From Robbsia sp. KACC 23696 (GTDB lineage: Bacteria; Pseudomonadota; Gammaproteobacteria; Burkholderiales; Burkholderiaceae): 64,000 nucleotides of DNA. The translations under genes were made by a program, and so were the position numbers. How positions within the stretch are numbered: the first letter of the stretch is position 1; each line of letters starts with the position of its first letter. This document shows, piece by piece, positions 17,240 through 26,037 of this stretch. The stretch covers positions 682,001 through 746,000 of the forward strand of contig NZ_CP156626.1 of assembly GCF_039852015.1 (NCBI RefSeq). The letters run 5' to 3'. The notes below the pieces were generated by a model that saw only the letters and a program-made list of their open reading frames with translations, ran no database searches and was not told where the DNA came from.

Positions 17240-18757
17240 TTACGTACGCTGCGCGCCCGAGACACGCGACGGCACGTCCCGGATCCCGGAGGCGCCGCTT
17301 CCCTGTGCGTCACCGCCTTCGTGATATTCGGCATCCTCGTTCACGGCCCAGACATCGTAGAGCGGCTTCTCCGCGATGATGTTCTGCACGGCCAACATCG
17401 CCGTCATCATGGCGTGATCCTGATTGTTGTACTTGTGCATGCCGTTGCGCCCCACCAGATGCAGGTTCGGATAGTGCGCGGCGATATCGTCCTTGATCGA
17501 TTCGACGATAGCGCGATATTGATCGTCGTACACGGGATAGGCCTTTGCTTGGCGTACCACGCGCGAGCCCTTCACCTGATCGCGCGGGACGAGGCCGATC
17601 TTTTCAAGCTCGGAGATCGCCAGCGCCGTCAATGCGGCGTCGCTGCTTTCCCACAAGGCATCGCCATCGAAGCAGAAATACTCCAGCCCCAGGCAGCCGG
17701 CGCGATCGGCATCGGGCACCATATCCGGTGACCAGGAGGCGAAGTTCTGGATGCGACCTACTTTGACTGATGGGTCGTGGATATAGATCCAGTTGTCGGC
17801 GAAGCTGGCGGGGCGATCGATCATCAAGGCGACGGTGATGAAGTCGCGGTACTGCAGCGACCGCGCGGCAGCCGCCGAGGCAGGCGTCGGCTGGATCATC
17901 GTCATGGTTTCGCGCAGCGGTGCCGTGCAGACGATATGACGCGCGCTGAAGCGCATTACCGTGCCGTCGAGCGCGGTACTGTCGGCGATCCATCGTCCTG
18001 CTGCCGCGTCGTACGTCAGCCCGCTGAGCGACGCCCCTATCGATAAGTGCCCGCCTTGCTTCCGATACTTGGCCGCCGCCGCTTCCCACAGCATGCCCGG
18101 CCCCTGGCGCGGATAGTGGAAGGACTCGATCAGCGTTTTCACCGCGCCGCCCGCACCTGCCGCAGCCGGGCGCATGCCGAGCGATTGCCGTATCGCTCTG
18201 ACGATGGCGGTCGACAGGCTCAGGCCCTTGATCCGCTGTGCCGCCCAATCGGCGGAAATGTCGTCGCACGACATGCCCCAGACTTTTTCGGTATATGTCT
18301 TGAAAAAGATCGAGAACAGCCGCTCGCCGAATTGATTCGCCACCCATTGATGAAACGTCGTGGGGTGCTTATGCGGGAACAGGCGCGCTGTGAGATAGGA
18401 CAGCACGCAGCGCAGACTTTCGACGAGTCCCAGGTTCTTCAATGCCTCCATCCCATCCAGGGGATAGCGAAAGTATTTGCCCTGATAGAAGATCCGGGAA
18501 CTGCGGGGCCGTTCGATGAAATCGTCGGGCAGCAGTTCGCGCCACAAGGCGACAACCTCCGCCGATTTGGAAAAAAAGCGGTGACCGCCGATATCGAAAT
18601 AATGCCCGTCGAACACTTCGGTGCGGCTGATGCCGCCCACGTAGTGCGGATCCTTCTCGATCATGGCGACCGACAGTGTCGATTGTTTTGTCAGCAGATA
18701 GCCGGCCGTCAGACCTGCCGGGCCCGCGCCGATGATCAATACGTCAACCGATTGCAT
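17240..18757 (-). CDS. FAD/NAD(P) amine-oxidase-fold protein, UDP-galactopyranose-mutase-like
   Basis: A 505-residue flavoprotein. The N-terminal dinucleotide motif GAGPAGLTAGYLL is followed by YVGGISRTE and the FDIGGHRFFSKS segment, as in the NAD(P)/FAD oxidoreductases related to protoporphyrinogen oxidase and UDP-galactopyranose mutase that occur in glycan gene sets. The C-terminus has a flavin-closing block (HLVGRNGMHKYNNQDHAMMTAM). The ATG at 18757 is preferred over ATG 18769 because GGGGGA lies just before it. It overlaps the 3' end of the membrane-protein gene by 14 bases, so the two are translationally coupled. Role: probably sugar isomerisation or oxidation linked to that membrane protein; the reaction is not inferable. 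Confidence 0.7.
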   Translation of the reverse strand: MQSVDVLIIGAGPAGLTAGYLLTKQSTLSVAMIEKDPHYVGGISRTEVFDGHYFDIGGHRFFSKSAEVVALWRELLPDDFIERPRSSRIFYQGKYFRYPLDGMEALKNLGLVESLRCVLSYLTARLFPHKHPTTFHQWVANQFGERLFSIFFKTYTEKVWGMSCDDISADWAAQRIKGLSLSTAIVRAIRQSLGMRPAAAGAGGAVKTLIESFHYPRQGPGMLWEAAAAKYRKQGGHLSIGASLSGLTYDAAAGRWIADSTALDGTVMRFSARHIVCTAPLRETMTMIQPTPASAAAARSLQYRDFITVALMIDRPASFADNWIYIHDPSVKVGRIQNFASWSPDMVPDADRAGCLGLEYFCFDGDALWESSDAALTALAISELEKIGLVPRDQVKGSRVVRQAKAYPVYDDQYRAIVESIKDDIAAHYPNLHLVGRNGMHKYNNQDHAMMTAMLAVQNIIAEKPLYDVWAVNEDAEYHEGGDAQGSGASGIRDVPSRVSGAQRT

Positions 18758-20945
18758 GGCGTCCCCCATGGCGATGTCCCGGCTCCGTGACGAGATCCGT
18801 GCGATGGCGCGTCGACAGCCGCAGCGGTGTGCTCGACGACGACGAAAGCGTGTCGACCTTGCCGCAGTCGTAAAGCCAGAACTGCTGCGCCGCGGAGGCA
18901 TCCCACCGCGCTTCAGGCATCAGTGCCGCATAGTGTTCGGGCGATACGACAAAGTCGATCGGTGTGGCGTCATGCGCCGTTCGCGCGCAGGCGCGGCGGA
19001 CACCGTTGGCGCTCAACGGTGCGAAATGGTTTTCACGTCGTGCCAGCAAAAGATCCTCGCTTGCCTTGATGTCCGCATCGCTCGGGGAAGCGGTGCGATC
19101 GATTTGCGTCACATCCGTTGATGCGGCGTCGGTGCCCGGATCACCGATGCGCTCGGCACGCCGTAAAGCCTCGAACGTCGTCTCGCGATGAAAGACGATG
19201 CCGCTTGTCTGCCCCGGAGAGAAATAGCTGGCGGTGCGCATCAACAGCCAGGGATACACCAGTTCGTCCCAAGGGCCATCCCAATAAACCATCCGGCCCG
19301 GCGCGACCTGCGCGGCGAAGGGCGCGCGTGACGGATCATCCAGGCGGGACTCCATGATCGTCATCGGCTTTGATCGCTGATCGAAATTGATCGCGCCGTA
19401 GCTTAGCAGGCCTGCCAGGATCAGGGCGAATGCCGTAGCGGCCTTGCGCCCACCCAGCAGCAATAAGCCGCATAACAGTGCGACGAGGGCCGCCATGAAG
19501 CGGGAGTGGAGCAGTACGTCGAGCCAGATCGCGTCCGTCGCCGAGGAGACGCCGTGCGAGCGCACATAGCCAAGCCCATACCCGATCTGACATATGGCCC
19601 ACGTCGCCACGGCGGGGACACTCAGCGCCACCAATCCGGCCTTATAACGCTCGCTGGGGCTGTCGCCGCCGAAGCGGGCGACGTGCGCCAGACCGGCGCG
19701 AGGCATCAGCGTCGCCGCGTTCAACAGCACGGCAATGCCCAGCGCGACGATGCCGCCACCGACTTCGAGCGTCAGCCAGCAGAGCGCCAGCCACCATAGC
19801 AGCGCGGGTCGCTTCTCCCATTCCCGCCGCAGCAGGACGATCAGGGCCGGCCATTGCAGCACGGAGAGGAGCCAAAGTACGCGCCATGTCTGTAGTTGCA
19901 GCCAGAGTGCGTCATGGCCGCCGATGTCGGCGAGCGTCGCACAGACCATGCCGGACAGGCCGATCAACGCCAGGCGGCCCCAGAGGCGGTCCGGCGTGCG
20001 GGAGAGCGTCGTTGTCCGTGCGTCGGCATGGAGCAGCAAAGGGAGGGCGATGACCCAGCACGCCTTGCTCCACGCAAACAACGTCCATAGCGAAGGGAAG
20101 AGATAGTCGATTTCCGCTTCGAGCGCACCGCGCCAGGCCGCATCGAGCGGATGGACGGCGAAACCGGCCGGCGTGCCGTATTGGAGCAGTGCGAATACGA
20201 GCAGCAATCCGGTGAACAGGCGCCACCACGGAAAACGCGTGGCCGCCACCAGCAGCACCGCGGCAAAACCGACCGCGCCATTCAATGGATGGAGCGTCAT
20301 CGATGCGAGGGACAGCGCGAACGCCAGAACGAGCCGGCGCTCCATGGCGAAGGAGAGCGCCCACAGGCATATGCCCTCCGCCGGAACGCGGGCGGTCAGA
20401 TACGGTTCGGCATAGAAAAACGCCAATTTATCGGCGTAATCGGCCGGCATGCCGATCACGAACAGGACGGCGATCCAGTGCCATGGCGCGGGCAGCAGGC
20501 GATGTATCAGTCGCCATGCGCCGCTCCACCAGAGGATTTGCGAGACGGCGAGGCCGAGCAGATTGGCGTCCCGGATACCGATCGCCGCGATCAGCCGGGC
20601 GTACAGCTTGCCGTACAGCGTCCATTGATCCTGCGAGCCGAACGCGAAAAAGAGATCGTGCCGGTAGTTGCCGGGAGTCAGGTCATGCAGCGCCTGCACG
20701 GTGTACAGAATGGCGTCGTGACGAATGCCCTGATAAGGACGCTCCAGCATAAACAGGGCAATGAACAGCAGCCCGACTCCGAAAGCCAGCCAGCGGCGCG
20801 TTTTTACCGCGTCGAGTGCGGCGCCATCGATTTTGAAGCGCCAAGGGCGCCACGTCGGACGCGTACTGAAAACGCGCTTGGCCGTCGTGCGTGGTTGCGC
20901 GGATGCGTCGATCGCGACCTGCTGCGTGCGCGGGCGGCGCAACAT
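18744..20945 (-). CDS. Large polytopic membrane protein, possibly GT-C-like, unknown function
   Basis: A 733-residue protein with a basic, proline-rich cytoplasmic tail (~1-50), then about twelve to fourteen hydrophobic segments between residues ~52 and ~520, and a soluble C-terminal portion of about 200 residues with several Asp/Arg pairs. The first loop contains RHDAILYTVQALHDLTPG and a YAEPYLTARVPAE segment; many GT-C enzymes carry acidic residues in the first periplasmic loop, but no firm family motif is recognised. Its ATG overlaps the TGA of the Mop gene (TGATG at 20943-20947), and its 3' end overlaps the FAD protein gene. A lipid-linked glycan role is an inference from the partner only. 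Confidence 0.6.
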   Translation of the reverse strand: MLRRPRTQQVAIDASAQPRTTAKRVFSTRPTWRPWRFKIDGAALDAVKTRRWLAFGVGLLFIALFMLERPYQGIRHDAILYTVQALHDLTPGNYRHDLFFAFGSQDQWTLYGKLYARLIAAIGIRDANLLGLAVSQILWWSGAWRLIHRLLPAPWHWIAVLFVIGMPADYADKLAFFYAEPYLTARVPAEGICLWALSFAMERRLVLAFALSLASMTLHPLNGAVGFAAVLLVAATRFPWWRLFTGLLLVFALLQYGTPAGFAVHPLDAAWRGALEAEIDYLFPSLWTLFAWSKACWVIALPLLLHADARTTTLSRTPDRLWGRLALIGLSGMVCATLADIGGHDALWLQLQTWRVLWLLSVLQWPALIVLLRREWEKRPALLWWLALCWLTLEVGGGIVALGIAVLLNAATLMPRAGLAHVARFGGDSPSERYKAGLVALSVPAVATWAICQIGYGLGYVRSHGVSSATDAIWLDVLLHSRFMAALVALLCGLLLLGGRKAATAFALILAGLLSYGAINFDQRSKPMTIMESRLDDPSRAPFAAQVAPGRMVYWDGPWDELVYPWLLMRTASYFSPGQTSGIVFHRETTFEALRRAERIGDPGTDAASTDVTQIDRTASPSDADIKASEDLLLARRENHFAPLSANGVRRACARTAHDATPIDFVVSPEHYAALMPEARWDASAAQQFWLYDCGKVDTLSSSSSTPLRLSTRHRTDLVTEPGHRHGGRHAIG

Positions 20946-21382
20946 CAGTCCACGGCGACGATGACGCTGGACGCCTTCACGGCGGCGCTGGCGGTGCCGC
21001 CCACCCGCAATCCCAGGCGCGTCGCGCTGTCGTTTGTCACGATGGCGGCGACGTCCACGCCATGCGCGGTGATCACGACCTCGGTATTGACCGCGCCCGG
21101 CGTCAGGTGGCTGATGACGCCGGTGAACACATTGCGCGTGGAGATCTTGGCGGGATCGACGTCCACCATGACGATGACACTGGATGCCTTGATCAGTGCG
21201 TAGGCAGCGACACCGTCCGCCAGGCCCAGCGCGGCGGTGCTGCCGCGCGTAATGACCGCGACGACGGTCCACGACGCGCCGCCGTCCTGTGGCCCGATGC
21301 GAATCGATACTTCGTCATTGACGGCGCCCGTGACGATTTGGCTGATCACGCCGGCGAAACAATTTCTTGCGCTGGTTTTCAT
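20945..21382 (-). CDS. Di-Mop molybdopterin/oxyanion-binding protein (ModG-like)
   Basis: A 145-residue protein made of two tandem Mop (TOBE) domains of about 70 residues each. The first runs from SARNCFAGVISQIVTGAVNDEV to IKASSVIVMV, the second from STRNVFTGVISHLTPGAVNTEV to VKASSVIVAV; the NxFxGxIxxLxxGAVNxEV and AxxKASSVIVAVD signatures are clear. Such proteins bind molybdate or tungstate in the cytoplasm. The ATG at 21382 starts just at the first domain; an in-frame extension to 21604 has no domain. It is first in an operon with overlapping genes of apparently unrelated function, which is unusual; no molybdate transporter is nearby. Confidence 0.8.
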   Translation of the reverse strand: MKTSARNCFAGVISQIVTGAVNDEVSIRIGPQDGGASWTVVAVITRGSTAALGLADGVAAYALIKASSVIVMVDVDPAKISTRNVFTGVISHLTPGAVNTEVVITAHGVDVAAIVTNDSATRLGLRVGGTASAAVKASSVIVAVD

Positions 21383-21631
21383 TGGGAATGATGTGCCGGA
21401 CCTGCCGGCATCTCTTGGGTTCGATGTCGTAAAAAAAGCATAACAGACGCGGCCCGTGCAATCGTTGTTTCCGCCCCACCAAGCCAGGCTTTCGCGCCGT
21501 CCGGACGCCAGGTCGCACACATGAATCGTCCACGTGCAATGATAGAATGCTTCGGCTCGCGCGCTTGGCTGACCCCCACCTCTGAGACGACCGGCAACCC
21601 ACATTCGCTCTATTTTTCATCGGTTTCATTC

Positions 21632-22810
21632 ATGGGCAGCGCACTGCTTTCCACCGTCGTCTCGTCAGCGAGTATCGTCTTCATCAGCGTGTTGTTCGGT
21701 CTCGGCCTGCTTGTGGCGTGGTGGCAGTTCGATATGCAGCGGCATGCCGCCTCCTGGGCCATGTCTTTCTTGCTGGCATCGGTCGGGCACGGCATGCGCG
21801 TGACGGGCATCATGGTGCCGCAGGATGCGGCGTTTCTCGCCATGCTGGCGTGCCACGTCTCGGTTGCCAGCTTTGCCTTCCTGGCGATCGGTTTCCGTCA
21901 ACGCGCCGTGCGCGGCACCCGTATCATCTGGATCGTGTGGCTGATCGCGGCCGCCGCATTGATGGTCTTGTGGACCAGCGGCGGTCCGGCATGGCGCATG
22001 GGGTCACGCATCGTCACGTCGCTCGCCGACTTCTCGATGCTGCTGGCCATTGTCCATTCGCTGCGGCGCGCCCGTGGCGCCGGCGTCGTGGCACGCTGGG
22101 CGTTCTACCTCTATGCGCTGTATGTCCTGACGGTCGGCCTGGCCGCCTGGCTCGCGCGCCCCGGCGGCGACATATCGGAGCGGATGTTCGTGGTGATTCT
22201 GTCGATCGGCACGCCGGCAGGCATGATCGGAACCGGTGTGCTGACGATGCTGATCGTCGCCGCGGATCTGACGCGCACGCTGCGCAATCAGGCGCGGACG
22301 GATCCGCTGACCGGCTTGTACAACCGCCGTGCCATCGACGACGAGGCGCAAACGATGTTGACGAGGGAGTCACAGCGGGCGCAACCGCAATCGGTCGCGG
22401 TCGTCGTGGCCGATCTCGATCATTTCAAGAACATCAACGATCGCTTCGGGCATGCGGTAGGCGACAAAGTGTTGCGTCGCTTCGCGCAGCATTTGCGCCG
22501 ACAGCTTCGGACCGTCGATCTGGCCGGCCGCATGGGCGGCGAGGAATTCGTGATCCTGATGCCGGGCCTCGCACGGGCGGACGCGATGCAGCGTATCGAG
22601 CGACTCCGCCAAGGGGTGCCGGGCGCGATCGGCAGCATCGTCGGCAATGACCAGGTCACCGTGAGTTTCGGGATCGCGCTGGCCGGCGTCGATGAAGCGT
22701 TCGCGGACGTCCTCGCGCGTGCCGACAAAGCCTTGTATCAGGCCAAGCACGCCGGCCGCAATCGCGTGGTTGCCGAAACGTCTTCCGCATCGGCGCTATC
22801 ATCGGTATAG
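21632..22810 (+). CDS. Membrane diguanylate cyclase (GGDEF)
   Basis: A 392-residue c-di-GMP synthase. Residues 1-205 hold about six to seven membrane segments forming an uncharacterised sensor. The GGDEF domain (~215-380) contains DPLTGLYNRRAID, the metal-binding DLDHFKNINDRFGH, and an intact active site GGEEF. An allosteric I-site RxxD (RTVD) lies five residues before it, so product inhibition is expected. The ATG at 21632 is preferred since it begins the first membrane segment; an in-frame ATG at 21521 would add 37 residues without hydrophobic character. It is divergent from the Mop gene and 47 bases before the Gfo/Idh gene. Confidence 0.88.
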   Translation: MGSALLSTVVSSASIVFISVLFGLGLLVAWWQFDMQRHAASWAMSFLLASVGHGMRVTGIMVPQDAAFLAMLACHVSVASFAFLAIGFRQRAVRGTRIIWIVWLIAAAALMVLWTSGGPAWRMGSRIVTSLADFSMLLAIVHSLRRARGAGVVARWAFYLYALYVLTVGLAAWLARPGGDISERMFVVILSIGTPAGMIGTGVLTMLIVAADLTRTLRNQARTDPLTGLYNRRAIDDEAQTMLTRESQRAQPQSVAVVVADLDHFKNINDRFGHAVGDKVLRRFAQHLRRQLRTVDLAGRMGGEEFVILMPGLARADAMQRIERLRQGVPGAIGSIVGNDQVTVSFGIALAGVDEAFADVLARADKALYQAKHAGRNRVVAETSSASALSSV

Positions 22811-22857
22811 GGACGCCCCACGAAGGCGTCGGACCGAACGCACTTGAGGGAGACGAA

Positions 22858-23964
22858 ATGACCGCAGCAATCCGCGTAGGCGTTGTCAGCTATGGCGCCG
22901 CTAGCAAGATATTTCATCTGCCGTTGATCCGCACGACTCCGGGTCTGGCGCTGACGGCCATCTCCAGCAGCGATGCCGCGAAAGTACGCGCGGACTTTCC
23001 CGCCAGCACGTCCGCCGATGTTCGTATCGTCGATGATCATCATCGACTGATCGCCAGCGGCGACATCGATCTCGTCGTCCTGCCGACACCCAATGCGACG
23101 CATTACCCGCTGGCGCTGGCGGCGCTGCGCGCGGGCAAGCACGTCGTGGTCGACAAGCCTTTTACGCTGACGCTGGACGAGGCACAGCATCTGGCTCAGA
23201 CCGCGCGTGAAGCGGGGCGACTGTTGACCGTCTTTCACAATCGTCGCTGGGATGCCGACTTTCTCGCGGTGCGCGCCTTGCTGGGCGCGGGCACGCTCGG
23301 CCGCATCGTCGAGTTTCAATCGACGATGCATTACTACCGACCGATCGTGCGCGACCGCTGGCGCGAGCAGGCCAATACCGGGGGGGGCGTGTGGAACGAT
23401 CTGGGCCCGCATATGGTGGACCAGGCATTGCAGCTGTTCGGGGCGCCGCTCGGCATCTATCTCGATAGCGCGTCATTTCGAGATGGCGGTCAGACCGACG
23501 ATTATTTCCGCGCGACCTTGCGCTATGCGGATAAGCGCGTCTTGCTGAGCACCAACGCCAGCGCCGGGCTCGCGCCGCCGCGCTTTCTGGTACAAGGCAG
23601 CGCCGGCAGTTATATCAAATACGGTATCGACGGGCAGGAGGACGCGCTGAAAGCGGGCCAGTTGCCCGATGCCAAGACCTCGGATTGGGGTATCGATTCG
23701 CGCGATGGCACCGTGCGGTTGCATGCCGATGGCAGGGAGTCCGTTTATCCCACGCCTCCCGGCAACTATCCGGCGTTTTACGCATCGGTTCGGGACGCCT
23801 TGCTGCTGCATCGCCAGGCCGCTAACGCGGAGACCGCCGGGAAGCGGCCGCCGGAGAGCGCGGTCGCCCTGGACGATGCGCTGCGGGTAATGGCGGTGCT
23901 GGACTTAGGACGGGAAAGCGCCGCCAAGCGTGTCGAGATGCCGTATTCCGATCCGTGCCGCTGA
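22858..23964 (+). CDS. Gfo/Idh/MocA-family NAD(P)-dependent oxidoreductase
   Basis: A 368-residue sugar or polyol dehydrogenase of the YdgJ/YvaA-like group. The N-terminal Rossmann segment is GVVSYGAASKIFHLPLI, the strand holding the family KP motif is KHVVVDKPFTL (VDKP here in place of the usual EKP), then FHNRRWDADFLAV and the C-terminal domain with WNDLGPHMVDQALQLFG, where the histidine is the expected catalytic residue. A strong Shine-Dalgarno (GAGGGAG) precedes ATG 22858. It follows the diguanylate cyclase by 47 bases and may share its transcript. The substrate is unknown (myo-inositol or a hexose are typical). Confidence 0.85.
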   Translation: MTAAIRVGVVSYGAASKIFHLPLIRTTPGLALTAISSSDAAKVRADFPASTSADVRIVDDHHRLIASGDIDLVVLPTPNATHYPLALAALRAGKHVVVDKPFTLTLDEAQHLAQTAREAGRLLTVFHNRRWDADFLAVRALLGAGTLGRIVEFQSTMHYYRPIVRDRWREQANTGGGVWNDLGPHMVDQALQLFGAPLGIYLDSASFRDGGQTDDYFRATLRYADKRVLLSTNASAGLAPPRFLVQGSAGSYIKYGIDGQEDALKAGQLPDAKTSDWGIDSRDGTVRLHADGRESVYPTPPGNYPAFYASVRDALLLHRQAANAETAGKRPPESAVALDDALRVMAVLDLGRESAAKRVEMPYSDPCR

Positions 23965-23995
23965 CCGCTGGCCTCCCCGCGTCTTTGCCGCAGCG

Positions 23996-24646
23996 TCACA
24001 TCGGCGGCGGCACGCCATTCTTCTCGACCAGAATACGTTGCGCGCTGTAGTGATCGCTGCCAGTGGACGTTGCCGTCACGACGACTTTTCGGCCCGCTTG
24101 CAGATCCGATCGCGCGGCATCGATGAAGCCGACGACCGGGACGTTCGCGGGCACGGTGATCGTATTGGTGCCGCCTTTATAAGACAGCTCCAGCGTATTG
24201 CCGTTCTTCGATTTCACGACCGAGTCCACGTTCGCATTGGTCATCGTGCTTTGCGGGCCGAGGTCGTAGGGACGATGTCCTTCACCGGTACCGCGTGCCG
24301 ATGGCTCGAAGACATGGACTTCGGTGGCGGTCATCTTGCCGTCGACGCCAGTCATTGCCGCTGTACCGATAAAGGAGCCGGGCTTGATGTCGGCGAGGGA
24401 CATTTTCTTCACCGCGCCGATTTTCACGTCCTGCGGCACATCGACAGTGACGCTTTCGCCGCTATTGCGGTGTACGGTGATGCTGGTCGCCGACACGGCT
24501 GTGATTTCGCCGCGCAGACGTTGCGTCTTGGCGGGCGTCTGCGCATGAACGCCGATCGCCGTCGCCAAGAGGGCGGCGCCCAGTAAGGGAAGGGCGCGGG
24601 AAAGCGCCAGGTTGGTTTTGCGAGATGCGGATCGAATCGGTGGCAT
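23996..24646 (-). CDS. Exported DUF5666-like protein
   Basis: A 216-residue exported protein. The signal peptide is basic then hydrophobic and ends near IGVHAQ. The mature part has two copies of an OB-like module: one around LRGEITAVSATSITVHRNSG, the other around NANVDSVVKSKNGNTLELSYK, each followed by a beta-rich segment with conserved glycines, as in DUF5666 proteins. The ATG at 24646 has a GGAG eight bases before it; an in-frame ATG at 24682 lacks one. Function unknown, possibly periplasmic ligand or metal binding. It ends convergently 31 bases from the Gfo/Idh gene. Confidence 0.65.
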   Translation of the reverse strand: MPPIRSASRKTNLALSRALPLLGAALLATAIGVHAQTPAKTQRLRGEITAVSATSITVHRNSGESVTVDVPQDVKIGAVKKMSLADIKPGSFIGTAAMTGVDGKMTATEVHVFEPSARGTGEGHRPYDLGPQSTMTNANVDSVVKSKNGNTLELSYKGGTNTITVPANVPVVGFIDAARSDLQAGRKVVVTATSTGSDHYSAQRILVEKNGVPPPM

Positions 24647-24734
24647 AGGGACTCCGTTGGCAGGCTGAGGGTCACGGAGCATGATACGCCGCGGCGCACC
24701 TTGCCGCAGCGCGCCGTTTCAGGCGCTGACCCGA

Positions 24735-24770
24735 CCGCGAAGCGGACTGCAAAGCGGACCGCGAAGCGGA
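24735..24770. repeat. Three tandem 12-base repeats downstream of the EAL-HDOD gene
   Basis: Three direct units: CCGCGAAGCGGA, CTGCAAAGCGGA, CCGCGAAGCGGA. The first and third are identical; the middle differs at three bases. Each outer unit can fold as a small CCGC/GCGG hairpin with a GAA loop. They begin seven bases after the EAL-HDOD stop in the transcription direction and may slow or end that transcript. Confidence 0.6.
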
Positions 24771-24777
24771 TCCGATC

Positions 24778-26037
24778 TCAATCCTGCAGGCTTTCGTTCG
24801 AATAGGCGATCGCGCTGCGGTAAAGCGACATGACCGTGGTATCCGGCAGCAAGGCGCGCACGGGATTGCCCTCGGTATCGATGCCAGGGAATCCCTCCAG
24901 TGCTTCCGCCAGTTGCAGCAGATCGCCGAGCTGGCCCTTGCGGTGCAGGATCGCTTCCTGAACCGGCCGTGCCAATGACAATTGCGCCATCAGTTGCGTA
25001 CTCGTTTGTCCGGTGACGATGTGCATCAGGGAAAACAGCCCGACCTGATAGGCGTTATCGGAAAACACATCATCGAAGGGATCCAGTTCCTGCGCGGCCA
25101 GTTCCATGAATCGCGCGCGCGCGCTGACGGTTTGCACCAGCGGGTTGTCCTGCGGCGAAACGGAACTGCCTTCCCCGTACAACAGCAACTGCGCCCATCG
25201 GGCCAAGCGACGCGTCCCTACGCGCATGATCGCCTGACGGACCGTGCCCGGCGTATGTCCGCGGGCACCCGCCGAACTCGCCAGCGTCATCAACTGCTTC
25301 AACAGCAGCGGACTACGCTTGACGGCTTCTTCGAGTTCGGCGGCACTCGGCTCGCCGGCCAGTTTGTTCAGCAACTGCAACAGGGCGAGCGTGGAAACGG
25401 AGGCGCGTTGCTGCTTCAGCACTTGTGGTCGCGCGAAAAAATAGCCCTGGAACAAGTCCACGCCCATTGCCAGCAGCTGCTCGTACGACTCGCGCGTTTC
25501 CACTTTTTCGGCGAGCACGAGACAGTGCGCGCGCTTCGCGGCTTCGATCAAGGCCGGCAGTGCGCAGGGCTGCGTCTGCATCATATCGATTTTTAGGACA
25601 TCGATCTGGTGCAGCCCATCGGTGGGCAGTTGTGATACGTCGGTAATGTCGTCGAGCGCGATATGGAATCCTGCGTGCCGCAGGGACCGTGCGCGTTGCG
25701 CGATTTCGGCATCGAAACACACCGTTTCGAGTATTTCCAATGTGAAGCGCTGTGGGTCGAGCATCTGCAATGCGTCCGCGGAAATGGATTCCCGGCCGAC
25801 ATTGATATAGCCACGGTGTTTGCCCAGTACTTCATTGACGCCGAATTCACTGACGACATTGAGGATAACGCGTTGCGTTGCGGCATGATCGTCGGTGATG
25901 ACCGCGTAATTGCCTTCGCCGCCGCGGAACAGCAATTCGAATCCTGCGATGGCGCCAGTGCGATCGATGATGGGCTGACGGCCCAGCAACGCCGAGTGGA
26001 GTGCGTCATGCGTTGCGGTTACGGTGTCGTCGGGCAT
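24778..26037 (-). CDS. EAL-HDOD protein with degenerate EAL domain
   Basis: A 419-residue cytoplasmic signalling protein of the YuxH/CdgJ type. The N-terminal EAL-like domain (~15-215) keeps its fold segments (LGRQPIIDRTGAIAGFELLFRG, TLEILETV, LDDITDVSQLP, LKIDMMQ, LVLAEKVE, DLFQGYFFARP), but the EAL triplet reads ELL and the metal-binding residues are incomplete, so it is unlikely to hydrolyse c-di-GMP. The C-terminal HDOD domain (~225-410; LLKQLMTLASSAG, RLARWAQLLLYG) also lacks hydrolase residues. These proteins usually bind c-di-GMP or partner proteins and affect motility. It lies next to other c-di-GMP genes. The start is ATG 26037 although no clear Shine-Dalgarno is present. Confidence 0.85.
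   Translation of the reverse strand: MPDDTVTATHDALHSALLGRQPIIDRTGAIAGFELLFRGGEGNYAVITDDHAATQRVILNVVSEFGVNEVLGKHRGYINVGRESISADALQMLDPQRFTLEILETVCFDAEIAQRARSLRHAGFHIALDDITDVSQLPTDGLHQIDVLKIDMMQTQPCALPALIEAAKRAHCLVLAEKVETRESYEQLLAMGVDLFQGYFFARPQVLKQQRASVSTLALLQLLNKLAGEPSAAELEEAVKRSPLLLKQLMTLASSAGARGHTPGTVRQAIMRVGTRRLARWAQLLLYGEGSSVSPQDNPLVQTVSARARFMELAAQELDPFDDVFSDNAYQVGLFSLMHIVTGQTSTQLMAQLSLARPVQEAILHRKGQLGDLLQLAEALEGFPGIDTEGNPVRALLPDTTVMSLYRSAIAYSNESLQD

Noticed and set aside
20946-21272. The 109-codon 5' extension of the 733-residue membrane protein.
   Set aside because: It overlaps the Mop gene out of frame and is Arg/His/Gly rich; the ATG at 20945 with the TGATG overlap is far better.
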